A stretch of DNA of 21,916 nucleotides from Coptodactyla brooksi (lineage: Eukaryota > Arthropoda > Insecta > Coleoptera > Scarabaeidae), in the NCBI GenBank assembly GCA_033557675.1, contig JAWQRM010000508.1, positions 1-21,916 on the forward strand. Reading direction: 5' to 3'. The translations under genes were made by a program, and so were the position numbers. Every line of letters starts with the position of its first letter. Within the stretch, counting starts at the first letter, position 1. Below are positions 8,544 through 18,112 of this stretch, one piece after another. The notes beneath the pieces are model-generated. The model was not told the origin of the DNA and searched no databases. It saw only the letters and a list, made by a program, of their open reading frames with translations.

Positions 8544-11500
8544 CTGAAAATAAGAGATAGGGTTGTTTATACTATTGTAGTGACATATTTAAACATTAGT
8601 TTTCCAGTAGAGTTCCATTACTGGCAGGTTTTCACGTAAATTGTTATTTCATGTAACGTTTTAGAACGATAAAAAATACCATTTGATAATATATTCGGAC
8701 CAGAAACAAAAGCGAAACGGAAAATTATTCAGCAGCGCGCGAATGGGGGTCCTTTTATCTTTGCATTTCGCACGCACCAGAACTCGCTTGCGGCTCCGCA
8801 TGCATTCGCAGCCAGCGATGAATACGCATTTCCGGCATTGTCCTCGAAATTAAAACGGCTTTCGCATTGTGAAAAGTTTCAATTGTTGACAGTGCCGGTG
8901 GGAAAGTTGATGGATAATAAAGTATATCTAGGTCAGAGTTAAATTTTGACAATGGTTATATGTTTTCTTCCTTGCTTCGTCTTACACATTATGGTTTCGA
9001 TGCTTCATGACTCCTGATCGATGAACACTGTTTTTATTTTACTTTTTAATCGACACGTGTCAGCTTATCGCTATTTTCAAGGCTGTTGTATGCGGTGTTA
9101 TTTTCTCTTATTATATGGTGGATTGCTGTTTTATTGTAAGAACTTAATTGAGTTTCGATATTGAGGTTTGTGCTACCGCTATTTGCCAGGTTATGCAATA
9201 TAAGTATTGAGGTAAGAAATAATAACAAATTGGCTATATAATATTTTATTGTCGCTTGAATCAGAAGCTCTTAAATTTTTTTTAACAAGTGTGTAATTAA
9301 AATTAAAGTAACAGTGTGTTGCGAAGTAAATTTGGAAAAGTTTGCTTTAAATTATTTGTCATTTGAGAAAGAATAGTCCGTGCTAATGAAAGTATAAAAA
9401 TTGAAATTAATATTATCAGTTCGGTATTATCATTTCGATAGATCGAAACCGGTCAAGGCACAATAAAATATATAATCAGTGGATTATTATTTCTTACTTC
9501 AATACTTACATTTTATGCTTTAATCTATTACTTCTGATTTGGAAATTCTGCACCGTATTTTCAAGTATGTGGGAATCTTTGTGGACATGCTCTGCGTAAT
9601 TGGAATCGTGCTTCTTTTCTTATATAGGATGTTATGTTTTCCTTATATGTATCGATGAACTTTCTTCCTGTTTGTCCGATATATTTCATTTCACATGCTG
9701 CCATATTTGATTTTGTGTATTCCGGATAGTTCCATTTTGTTTTTTTTTTTTTTGGTATTGTTGCGTGTTTTATGCTGTGTGTAATCCAAAAAGCAATATT
9801 TAAGTTGTGTTTCTTCAATATTTTTGTTATTTAGTGAATGTACTGTTCCGCTTTTCATTACTGTATTGTTTCTTATTTTAATGTTTTTCTCTTTATTCTT
9901 TATATCTTCGTATATTTTAGTTCTTAATCTTGTTGGGTATTCATTTTTATTAGCTGTTTATACTATGATGTCTGTAGCTCTTGTTTGTAATTCTCCTTTT
10001 GCATTAAACTTTTTAATGATTCAAAAGAGTTATTTATGTAAATATCAAAAGATAAACAATCTTTATGCTATTTGTTTGTTGTTTTCACTATGCATCGAAG
10101 CGTTAATAAAAAAAAAACACAATAAGTAATAATGTTTTTGATCATGTGTTAACCAAACCACTGAAATTATTTTAATAATAAAAATCCGATTTATGAATAT
10201 TGCCGGTTCATCTGTCGTATATGAGAAAAACGGTCTTTGATCTCGTAGTTACTGGAGTTAACAAACACCTTAACCACACCAAGATTGTTCAAAATCTAAC
10301 TCTCGACATATATTTCGGTTTATGTAATAAGCCTTCGTCAGGAGAATGTGTTTTGAACAATCTTGGTGTGGTTAAGGTGTTTGTTAACTCCAGCAACTAT
10401 CATGTTCGTCTGAATCTCCTTTTAAAATTACATTATAACAGATTGCATTCCGATTGCATAGATTTCATTCCAGTAGATTTCAATCAATTCTCATACTTTA
10501 TGGCAGATAAAAATTTACGTTATAAATATCAGATTGCTCTGACAGTTAAGTGATTTTTTTAATTGAGATTTGATAAACAAGTTCACCGTCAAAATTTATA
10601 TTTAACTACTTCTATATTTTTTAAATGCGAATTTAATATTCTCATTATTTATTGTTTTCATTATGAATTCAGATGATAATAAGACACAATGAAATCATGT
10701 TTTATGTGCTTATCAGATCAGCGAAGTTGTTTTGATAATAAAAATACCATTTGTGAATTTTCACAGCTCACTTGTCAATTTGACAGCTAATCAGTTTTGA
10801 CAGTTGATTTGTCAGTTTTTACAGGTCATTTAAATATTAATTGATTATAATAATTAATTATAAACAATTATAAAATTTATTTTACTGTTTTATATTGATG
10901 TGATTTAATATATGTTGTAATATAGGGTGCAATTTTTCTCTAATTATCTCATTTATTTCCACTTTAAGCTTTTTTTGTAAGAATTGTTCTGATAGTATTC
11001 TTGATAGTGCCATTGTTTTCAGAATGCTGCTAACTTCTTTTGTATCGTCTTCGTGAGTGATTTTTTGTCCGAGTATGCCGATAGTTTATTGTATCAATGT
11101 GTTGAAAGACTATTAAAGTTACTATTAAAGATACTACTTTTGCGTTCTTTGAAAATATTTGAAAAATCTGTTCAAAGTTTACGAGTGGTATATTATAAGG
11201 TGTGTCCTTTTTGTGCCTTTTCGGTAATGCTTTCAACTTTGTTTCTTTTCTTTAGTTTTTGGTATGTTTTGTTCTTTGTTAATGATAACTGTTGTGTTGC
11301 CTTTGCTTTGTGACTAATATCGCATTGTTTTCTTATAATTTCTTTCTGACATTTAACTGCTTTCTGTTCTTGATGGATTATACTTTTATCTTTGTTCTAT
11401 TTGTTCTCCTTCTATTTAATGATGTTTTCTATTTCTTTTTGTTTTCTTTTTCTTGTATTTCCGCTGATGGCTTTTGCACTGCTATTTCAGCTTCTAGAAT

Positions 11501-13570
11501 TCAATTTTCGCTGTTTTTTTATTGCAATTGGTTACACTTTAACGCTTTGCCACTAGCTTCATTCCTGAATGTGTGAATGGTTGGCCAGGTTTTCAATGTT
11601 TTTATGGGAGACGTTTGTAGCTTTCAACGGTTGTTATTTTTGGGTTTTATGTCTAGTTTTTGTCTATTGTTTTGTTTATTTTTTTATTGTCACTATTAAA
11701 TTAAATTTTGAATGAGACAAAAATGAAATTACTTACCACGCAAAAGATGGAGACAAAGACGGAAATGGACGTGTGGCCAGACGGAAACGATCTCGACGAG
11801 TCGCCAACGACGTACGTCGAATATCCCGCTCCCAAGCATTCAAAGTCTCTCACGAACGAACCCTCTTCGCAGGTTTCCTCCGCGTCCGGTCTGCATGTCG
11901 AGAGGAAGTGGGGCCTCGGGGCGCCGACGATCACCTTCATTATTTCAGTCACCATCAGGGTGGTGGTGACGCCGACCAGCATGTCCCTGTACCACAGCCA
12001 TATTACCCTCGCGGACTCTCTTCGTCTGGTGTGCCGATACTCGATGGCTATCAGCAGGAGGAGCGGCAGGAGTCCCGAGAAGACTATCAGAACTGTCGCG
12101 GTGATGGTGTCCCCTGCGAATTTGTAGGACAGCGCCGGATCGTGGCAGTAATAGCCGAATTTGTTCGTCGGTATCACGTCGAATTCGATGAAGGCCAAGA
12201 CGATGCCGACTGCAAGAAAATGCGGAATGATTTAGGCGGTTTTTCGGCGAACGCGGTCACTTACTGAAAGACAATAACGATCGCCTGTTCGACATGTTTT
12301 CCGTCGACGGTTACGTCATTTCTATTATGCATCTAAACCTACGTACAAAAATTTAGTCTCGGTTATTGGCGATTCTTATCAAATCGGGTGCGTGTACTCT
12401 ATGAAAGTGCAACATGTACGAGTGTCCCAAAAACCCTACATACTTAATATCTTAAGGTCTGATAACATTAACGATTTGGATAACTAATAGATAAACGATC
12501 CATCAGATTACCTTGAAATTTTAGTAGCTGTCAGTTTTATCGTGTTATATAACTTGTAATAGTGGCATGCTGGTTCTGCGAGACAAATTTTTAAAACAAT
12601 TTCTGTTTTGTATTCATTAAATTTTTAAACCGACTGCAGTAAATGATATCTATTTAATATTATTCACATATATAATAATATTATTATTATACATTCTACA
12701 AATTTGTAGATTATATTTGTTTAGTCAATTATTTTTTACAAGTGGGACGAGCCATAAGTAACTAAAACCGTAACCACAACAACTCTGTTTTTCTATTTGA
12801 CGTATGTTTCGTTTTATATAAAATAATAAATCTTTTTCCGGAGAATGAAAGCAAAAACTGTTGCCTGAATTATAAACTAACTCCTATTCTAATTACTTTT
12901 TAATGCTGTTCAAACTAGTTAACGTAAATTTCGAAAATAACTTAGTAATAACTTCGATTTTGCAATTTAATAACGTGGTAATCCTGTAACCTTGTAGTCA
13001 GCCGTCTCAAGTATTTATACCTTAATTATTTGATGGGTAATAAAAACCACTATTAATTGCGATGATTGATTGCGTTTGTATCCAGGCGATGATTATCGTT
13101 TTCTAATCTAATCTATTAATAAAAAAATCCGATTGTATTTCCCTGATATCGAATAGTTATCGCAATTTTTTTCATTTATTTCAAAGTTTATTAATTTAAT
13201 AGAAAAAATTCAAACAAAACGCACGCTACCGCTATTAGGACAAAACACAAACACATTACGTAAGTGCAAACTTCGCAAGGATAAGCCGCTACTACATTTT
13301 TAAATAAACAGTAAACGTTACAGGGCAAATACCGTAAATGATAAATAATACGGATAGTATTAAGAATTACACGGTGCGTGACACGATGCCTATTTAGAAA
13401 TTGTTCAACTTACCTACTACGATTACCAAAACATTTACTAGAACGGCTAGCGTAGGCTTAAACAGTTTACGCCTGACAGCGAACTGAGTTTGTGTGCAGC
13501 CGGGCTCTAGGCGTTTAGCTTCTTCTATCGATCCAATAGAGGTCGCTGAGCTGGTCATGATTTTGTTATC
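8241..13570 (-). CDS. Lipid phosphate phosphatase (PAP2 family, wunen-like); spliced, core three exons
   Basis: The spliced gene comprises exons 13570-13414, 12209-11737 and 8543-8241, plus a probable Met-Lys exon at 18118-18113. Enzymes of this family dephosphorylate phosphatidate, lysophosphatidate, sphingosine-1-phosphate and similar lipids at the outer plasma membrane or ER lumen. In the 312-residue model the three motifs are K146-x6-R153-P154, PSGH (197-200) and R247-x5-H253-x3-D257. H200 and H253 are the expected nucleophile and acid/base partner. The Ser usual before R247 is Thr here. Six hydrophobic segments (about 42-64, 89-112, 131-150, 201-216, 227-245, 258-277) match the six-helix family fold, and the length is normal. 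Intron phases agree (1, then 0). If the upstream exon is wrong, the ATG at 13558 gives 306 residues. The family is certain; which insect paralogue (wun, wun2, laza or another) is not decided. Confidence 0.92.
8700..8900. other. GC-richer intronic segment
   Basis: Within intron 3 this segment (CAGCAGCGCGCGAATGGGGG onward, then GCACGCACCAGAACTCGC) is less AT-rich than its surroundings and not visibly repeated. The open frame at 8755-8952 on the minus strand has no recognisable domain. It may be an intronic regulatory element. Confidence 0.3.
9198..9512. repeat. Imperfect inverted repeat (about 62-bp arms) at Penelope-like 3' end
   Basis: The left arm 9198-9261 (AATATAAGTATTGAGGTAAG...) and right arm 9451-9512 are reverse complements with roughly 80% or better identity by eye and small indels, around a spacer of about 190 bp. 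The right arm starts at the stop codon of the Penelope-like coding remnant. Penelope-like elements are known for terminal repeats that may be direct or inverted, so this may be an inverted terminal-repeat piece. Confidence 0.6.
9520..10115 (-). pseudogene. Penelope-like retrotransposon fragment (C-terminal part with GIY-YIG endonuclease)
   Basis: Reading leftward, broken frames give the order expected for the end of a Penelope-like polyprotein. A linker with NEYPTRLRTKIYED (related to NGYP..FI) comes first, then KKHNLNIAFWITHS, which matches the typical 'HNIKVAF' block before the endonuclease. Next come SGIHKIKYGS and, in the next frame, CEMKYIGQTGRKF, the GIY-YIG nuclease signature. NYAEHVHKDSHILENT in a third frame corresponds to the conserved AEH..H stretch, and a stop follows at about 9515. 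Several frame shifts and a run of A residues show it is inactive. The reverse-transcriptase palm is missing, because repeat copy C abuts the fragment at about 10115. It lies in intron 3 in the same orientation as the host gene. Confidence 0.8.
10118..10900. repeat. Long interspersed repeat, copy C (partial)
   Basis: It begins AATAATGTTTTTGATCATGTG as in copy A near 2527, continues with TTTTAATAATAAAAATCCGATTT, and resumes after a hairpin insert with AACAGATTGCATTCC, TTTCAATCAATTCTCA, TATTCTCATTATTTATTGTTTTC and a TGTCAG array at about 10752-10824. It ends with ATTAATTGATTATAATAATTA. Compared with A and B it lacks the 5' half and contains an extra inverted repeat (10246-10399). Confidence 0.65.
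10246..10399. repeat. Near-perfect hairpin, 49-bp arms, 56-bp loop
   Basis: The left arm 10246-10294 (TAGTTACTGGAGTTAACAAA...) and right arm 10351-10399 are exact reverse complements apart from one pair (10251). The loop is 10295-10350. Unlike the surrounding AT-rich repeat, the arms have balanced composition and are not found in copies A or B. The arms happen to stay open in one + strand frame (10200-10553), but the two halves encode unrelated peptides and no known domain is seen, so I do not call a gene. Confidence 0.9.
10901..11700. other. A-rich (minus) / T-rich (plus) intronic tract, possible decayed coding remnant
   Basis: On the minus strand the base use is purine-rich and short stretches read like degraded protein, for example ALPKRHKKDTPYNIP around 11190-11236 and a helical EFLQKKLKVEINEI-like stretch near 10950-11010. 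Stops and frame changes are frequent. An N-terminal Penelope region or another retroelement gag-like remnant is possible, but I cannot assign a family. The hydrophobic + strand open frames here (11053-11313, 11292-11576) simply reflect the T-rich strand. Confidence 0.3.
11737..12209 (-). CDS. Phosphatase catalytic exon (residues 55-212)
   Basis: The acceptor TTTTCTTGCAG|TCGGC sits at 12209 and the donor GCGTG|GTAAGT at 11737. The exon starts in phase 1: the G from the previous exon plus TC makes Val55. It ends in phase 0. It encodes the end of helix 1, the YYCHDPALSYKF loop typical of the family's first extracellular loop, helices 2-3, the K-x6-RP motif (GAPRPHFLSTCRP) and SFPSGHTS. The second extracellular loop contains several cysteines. 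Open frames antisense to it (11708-12127, 11773-12267) are shadows. Confidence 0.94.
12210..13413 (-). other. Intron 2 of the phosphatase gene
   Basis: The intron is bounded by GTAAGTTG at 13413 and TTCTTGCAG at 12210. It is AT-rich with small low-complexity folds (for example CTACAAATTTGTAG near 12698). I see no gene, RNA or recognisable repeat copy in it. Confidence 0.75.
13414..13570 (-). CDS. Phosphatase N-terminal exon (residues 3-55)
   Basis: The donor GTAGTAG|GTAAGTTG ends the exon at 13414 after one base of codon 55. Reading backward, the frame is open through ATC-ATG (13558) and on to a plausible acceptor TTCTTTTGTCGCAG|GATAAC at 13570. The exon encodes a polar cytosolic N-terminus and most of helix 1 (LAVLVNVLVIVV). 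It has its own ATG at 13558-13556 (context AAAATCATGA). I prefer a start in the upstream exon because the acceptor is good and the joined frame is in phase, but the internal ATG remains a real alternative. Confidence 0.85.
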
Positions 13571-13839
13571 CTGCGACAAAAGAACACGTTCAAGGTCACA
13601 TACATTCGGGAAAAATCGGAAAACAACTTTTAAGCTATCGAATTTAAAGTGTAAATCGATAATCGGCGTTTATTTATCACTCCCAAGTTTTATTTTTAAG
13701 GTTTTCTGTTCGACATGTTAATTGAGTTGCATATACTGCGATGATTTTGTTCAATTTTCTTTTAATTTTATTATTTGAGATTTTATCTAAGTATAAAGAA
13801 TCTAGTTTCCTGGGAATCGCTGCCTACTATTACTTCTCA

Positions 13840-14150
13840 ATAACAGTTACAAAATAACAGTTTTGTTAAATAAAAGCTCTATTACAGTTTCGCTACTTTA
13901 CAGTTTTCAGGGCATGAGGGAGGTTTGTATATAATTAGTATGATGAATCAGATCGATAACTTGTCAAATAAGGTTGACATAACACCGATACTTCCTTGGT
14001 CTCGCTGTTATTTTCCTGGTCTCGTTTTTTGCTATTTTTATGGCTGATAATTTTCCCACAGTTGTTATGGAGTTTTACAACAACGGCAGTAAAACAGCGT
14101 GTAAAACTGACTGTAAAACAGTTGTTTTATAGCCAGTGTTGGTAACTATT
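13840..14150. repeat. Repeat F1 (related to the inverted-repeat element at 15.9-17.3 kb)
   Basis: The segment 13855-13985 resembles the central part of the large inverted repeat (TTTTGTTAAATA, ATTACAGTTT-GCTA-TTACAGT, GCAT-GAGG, GATAACTTG). The segment 14020-14140 resembles its inner arm (GCTATTTTTATGGCTGATAAT, TTTTCCCACAG, AGTGTTGGTAACT). No transposase was found. Confidence 0.6.
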
Positions 14151-14459
14151 ATATATTTAATATATGATGTTTACTTATTCAGCTTTAAATTTTACAAATA
14201 TTAAAAACCTACGTAAACAAATAAAAACTGTCAAATATAGTGGAAATGATGTTCCTACCTTAATCATCTTGGATTAGAATCTTTTCATAACTTTCACAGA
14301 TGTAATGGAATTGTGCAGACGCAATTTATGCAGGGAGCGAACCAGGAGAACTACAACTGTTTATGTGATTACTACTTACAGTTTTGATAAGAACGCACGT
14401 TTGGCTTTATGCAATACTAAATACATATATTTCGGTCTTATCTGTCACGTGTAGCTTCA

Positions 14460-14960
14460 ATAATGTTTCGTACCTCAGAACAACTGCAACGTTTATCGCA
14501 AAGTTGGTTGAACCGATTCTCTCGGTCTTTTATTATTGCCTTATCCCGATGCCCGCGTAATTCTTTCTCCGGTAATCGAACAAACACTTCGACGATAAAG
14601 CGATTTTTTGACGAGGTGCCGCAGGTTCCATCCCGGGCGTTTATAAACTGAGATCGGGTTTACGTTTGCTCTCTATTCTGGACGCGAAAGAAGTAAACAT
14701 TTCGCCGGCGGAGTATACCACAAAGTCCTTAATTGAGAGGAGGGTCGCTTCGGCGCGAAAATAAGTATCTACCACCCTCATGGTTCTGCCTTTTAATATC
14801 AACAGGAACCAGATGTTTTCGATTAAGCCGCGGAGCGAATTCTAAACAATTTGGACGCGAAATGTCGTCCTGGTCAGTGTTAAAGATCGCGCGCGGAAGC
14901 AAAACGGATGCGAGACAAAGGACTCCACAATGATAACAAACTGAGCAATTGTTACCTTTC
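14460..14960. other. GC-richer island in intron 1
   Basis: Non-repetitive-looking sequence containing CGAGGTGCCGCAGGTTCC, TTCGCCGGCGGAG and GGGTCGCTTCGGCGCG. It shares the 12-mer TACCACAAAGTC with the promoter-side island (14716-14727 and 18491-18502). Short open frames here (14463-14651, 14733-14933 plus; 14842-15030 minus) show no domain. An intronic enhancer or a non-coding exon of the phosphatase gene would fit. Confidence 0.35.
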
Positions 14961-15279
14961 TATTCCTGTCGCTTTTAAAACTAGTTACTCGATTAACAGC
15001 ACAAACGGGATTAAATGAGATTGCTTTCACACGTTATCTAGAAAATATTTAATACAACACTTTAAAATGAGTGGATGATTCACAATGACAATGATGGTTG
15101 ATAAAAGTTGTAATTATGATATCAGTCATTAATCCGTATCATCAATTGTCTCTCCAGAAAAATTGAATTTTATGGGAAATCCGTGAACTATACTTTGGGA
15201 ACTGCTCTATTTTATTGTACCCTTGCACTGGTACAATTAGATCTAATTGCGCATTATTAAATGTGTGCCACCAGCGTTC

Positions 15280-15800
15280 CCCTGCTGCATATGCTTCATA
15301 ATGTCTGCATTATAAATTTGTTACGACGTGCACAGTGCATATTTTGTTTATTTAAAAAGTAGTACAAGAGATGACAGCTATCGTAAAAATATGTCTCAAT
15401 CAGAAGGGAATAGCCCGACAACGGATCGTCATCGTATCGTTTCCTTTTCGGAATGAAGGTATCCGGTTTAGGAGCCATAAATGCCCTTAACGACGTTATT
15501 CGCCCTGAGCTGTCACTCCCTGGGGAACACGGCACCGCACCCTACATACATCAGTGCGGGGTGCATCGCTTTTATCGCGGATAGGGGCTGGTAAGGAGCG
15601 AGGGGAGGAAGGGCCTCGCATTTACGCGCCCAGTGCCATCTGTTCGAAATTATAGCGGCCCTTCGGTTCGAAAATTAAAAGCGGCAAGTCAACCGATCGG
15701 CAGAGTGTCTCTAATGACGTGACTGGCCTAAGAACAGCTGATGACGCTATGGAGTAACTGCGAGAGGATGGCAGGTGTCCGCAGGACAAAGATTTAGGGA
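15280..15800. other. Second GC-richer island in intron 1
   Basis: Composition rises sharply over 15480-15790 (GTGCGGGGTGCATCGC, CGAGGGGAGGAAGGGCC). It contains ATGACGTGACTG (15714-15725, CRE-like) and an AACAGCTGATGAC E-box (15733-15745). No coding or RNA feature is recognised. It is a candidate cis-regulatory element for the surrounding gene. Confidence 0.35.
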
Positions 15801-15945
15801 ATGGTCGCTGTAAAACTGCTATTTTTGTATAACAATTTAAAATAACTATACTTACTACACATTACGATTTTTAGTTTGGTTTAGTGGAGTTAAGTAATGG
15901 ATTAAGGATTATGACTACTTATTATAATGTTAACGTCATTAACGC

Positions 15946-17325
15946 ATGTTACAAATTATTATTCTTTAATAATTGTACACAATATGTATAATTAATGCAA
16001 ACTCTACCCAACAAATGAATTATGTATAACACTGTGTAATATTAACTATGGAAAATGAAAAATTTAGATTAATAATAGTATTGCGTAATTTTTCCATAAA
16101 TAACCTTCGTTATCTAAATTCTGGTTAACCGAAACCACCCCGTTTAAACGAAAATTACGTGCGCTTGCTATTTATTTACAAACCTTACGTTATTCGCGGA
16201 AAGAATTCGCTGATAAACTAATGTATGTTGGTCCCTTTGTATAAGCTAAGAATTAAAAAAAGCACACTCTGTCTAATTACCTTGAAATCCTAACAAGATT
16301 CAGATAAAAAAATGGGAAAACCCCAAGAATAATCAGTTATAATAACCGTTAATTTTGTCCATAATTGGATCGTTAATATTAAAAGAAAATTTAAGTAAAT
16401 TTAATTTGCAATCTTTTGTTTTTTATTATTTTTATGGTTGATATTTTCCCAGTTACTTTTCTGCCGTTAATTTTACTGTTGATTTCGAATTGTTCAACAG
16501 CTACTGTTGGTAACTGTTCTAGTTTCGTAGAAATCATTCACTTGTTGTTGATTTGTTAAATAGCAACCTTATTACAGTTTTGCTATCTTACAGTGTTTCA
16601 AGCATTGAGGTAGATTTATGTACATTATTATGAAAAATCAAAAGATAACTTGCCTCCATGCTTTAAATAGTAAGGTTGCTATTTAACAGAACTGTTATTT
16701 TATGATTGTTACACTTAAAAATGACAGTTAATGATTTCTACGAAACTAGAACAGTTACCAACACTAGCTATGGAACAATTCGACAATCGTAAAAGTAACA
16801 GCAGAAAAGTAACTGGGAAAATATCAGCCATAAAAATAGTAAAAAAACAAAACAATGCGAATTCAATTTACTTCAATTTTCTTTTAATGTTAACGATCCA
16901 ATTATGGACAAAATTAACAGTTAGTTATTACAACTCATTATTCCTGGATTTTTCCCAATTTTTTTAATCTGATTCTTGTTAGGATTTCAGGGTAATTAGA
17001 CAGACTGTTCTTTTTTTAATTCTTAGCCTATACAAAAGGACCAACATAGATTAGTTTATCAGTTTCTTTCAGCGAATAATATAAGGTTTGTAAATAAATA
17101 GCAAACACATGTAATTTTTGTTTAAACGGGGTGGTTTCGGTTAACCAGAACTAAGATAACGAAGGTTATTTATGGAACAATTACGCAATACTATTATTAA
17201 TGTAAGCTTTTCATTTTTCATAGTTAATATTACACAAACTGTTATACATAATTCATTTGTTGGGCATAGTTTACATTAATTATACATATTCTGTTCAATT
17301 ACTAAAGAATAATAATTTGCAACAT
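15946..17325. mobile_element. 1.38-kb foldback / long-inverted-repeat element
   Basis: The left half (15946-about 16605) and right half (about 16640-17325) are reverse complements over their whole length, with about 90% identity by eye. Landmarks on the left are CAAATTATTATTCTTTA, CCCAACAAATGAATTATG, GGTTAACCGAAACCACCCCG (16122-16141), GTCCATAATTGGATCGTTAA, GGTAACTGTTCTAGTTTCG and AAATAGCAACCTT. All reappear inverted on the right. The arms continue almost to the centre (GCATTGAGG against CCTCCATGC). No transposase is encoded, so it is a non-autonomous element. An obvious target-site duplication was not found. The inner 200 bp of each arm belongs to repeat family F. Confidence 0.88.
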
Positions 17326-17690
17326 CAAATAGTTAAATAGTAGTAATTACTGCAGTACATATAGATATTTGAACTTCAATATCTATCGTTAACACCAAAT
17401 TTGTCATTAATATTTTTATTGTTAAACAAAAATCAATCATAATTTGCGCATTTACACTCTACACTCACTTTTTCACTAATTATTAAAAAGCTATAAGTGC
17501 AAGATGAAATATTTCTTGTATGTTTTAAAAATAAAGTGCACGTTTTTAAAACAAAGTTTAATCGAAGAATTCAACGTATCTTCGAATACTACAATATCAT
17601 GTATTAGATACCTTCGGAACCATATCTTGCAACCTTTCGCAATGCGTTAAATAAATGTGCAATTTATTCTAAAATGCACATTTATTTTTT
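17326..17690. other. AT-rich intronic spacer
   Basis: No gene or clear repeat relationship is seen. Two short inverted phrases occur (AGATATTTGAACTTCAATATCT near 17361-17382, and AATGTGCA..TGCACATT near 17653-17683), which look like ordinary small folds. Confidence 0.4.
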
Positions 17691-18085
17691 ATTAGTATTA
17701 TTTTCGTGGTCTTGCTTTTTTACTATTTCTATGGCTGATATTTTCCCGCAGTTATTTTTCTGCTGTTATTTTTGCCACTGTTCTAGAACTGTTTTACAGC
17801 CTGTGTTGGTAACTAATATTTCAAAATAAAAGTTATAAAATAACACTTTTGTTAGAATAACCTGCCAAATAACTTAATATAACAGCCATCCTTCTTTCGT
17901 CCCACGGTTATTTTCCTAGTCTTGTTTTATTGCTATTTTTATGGTTAATATTTTTGTCATACAGTTACTTTTCCGCTGTTATTTTTCTGTTGGTAACTGT
18001 TCCAATTTTGTAAAAATCACTGCCAGTTGTTATTTTCGAATAACAATTAGAAAATAACAGGTTTGTTAGATAACAAGTAAAATTA
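17690..18085. repeat. Repeat F3: two tandem units of about 210 bp
   Basis: Unit 1 (about 17695-17905) and unit 2 (about 17905-18085) each contain TATTTTC-TGGTCTTG or a variant, CTATTTTTATGGTTAAT or a variant, TTACTTTTC-GCTGTTATTTTT, TGTTGGTAACT, and an AAAATAACA-TTTGTTAGA-AA tail. They match family F at 13.84-14.15 kb and the inner arms of the foldback element. Confidence 0.65.
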
Positions 18086-18112
18086 AATGATATATTGTTT
18101 TCACAAAGTTAC

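Noticed and set aside
8218..8639. Several open frames on both strands over the last phosphatase exon
   Set aside because: Only the minus frame ending at 8241 carries the PAP2 motif; the others are shadows.
9421..9480. Hammerhead ribozyme at the Penelope-like terminus (GATCGAAACCGGTC present)
   Set aside because: A GAAAC-like word exists, but I could not find a convincing CTGATGA core and three stems in the right arrangement.
9824..10129. 101-codon + strand frame, very hydrophobic
   Set aside because: It is the T-rich complement of the Penelope-like coding strand; hydrophobicity follows from TTT/TTA/ATT codons.
10200..10553. 117-codon + strand frame with several Cys and an NSSNYH stretch
   Set aside because: It runs straight through the 49-bp-arm hairpin, so the two halves are translations of an inverted repeat; no homologue or start context was recognised.
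11053..11576. Phe/Leu-rich + strand frames resembling membrane proteins
   Set aside because: They come from a T-rich strand in intron 3, are opposite in sense to degraded coding-like text, and show no motif or splice structure.
11708..12267. Two + strand open frames of 139 and 164 codons over the phosphatase catalytic exon
   Set aside because: They are antisense to an exon with three lines of family evidence; their peptides have no domain and begin at non-ATG or unsupported starts.
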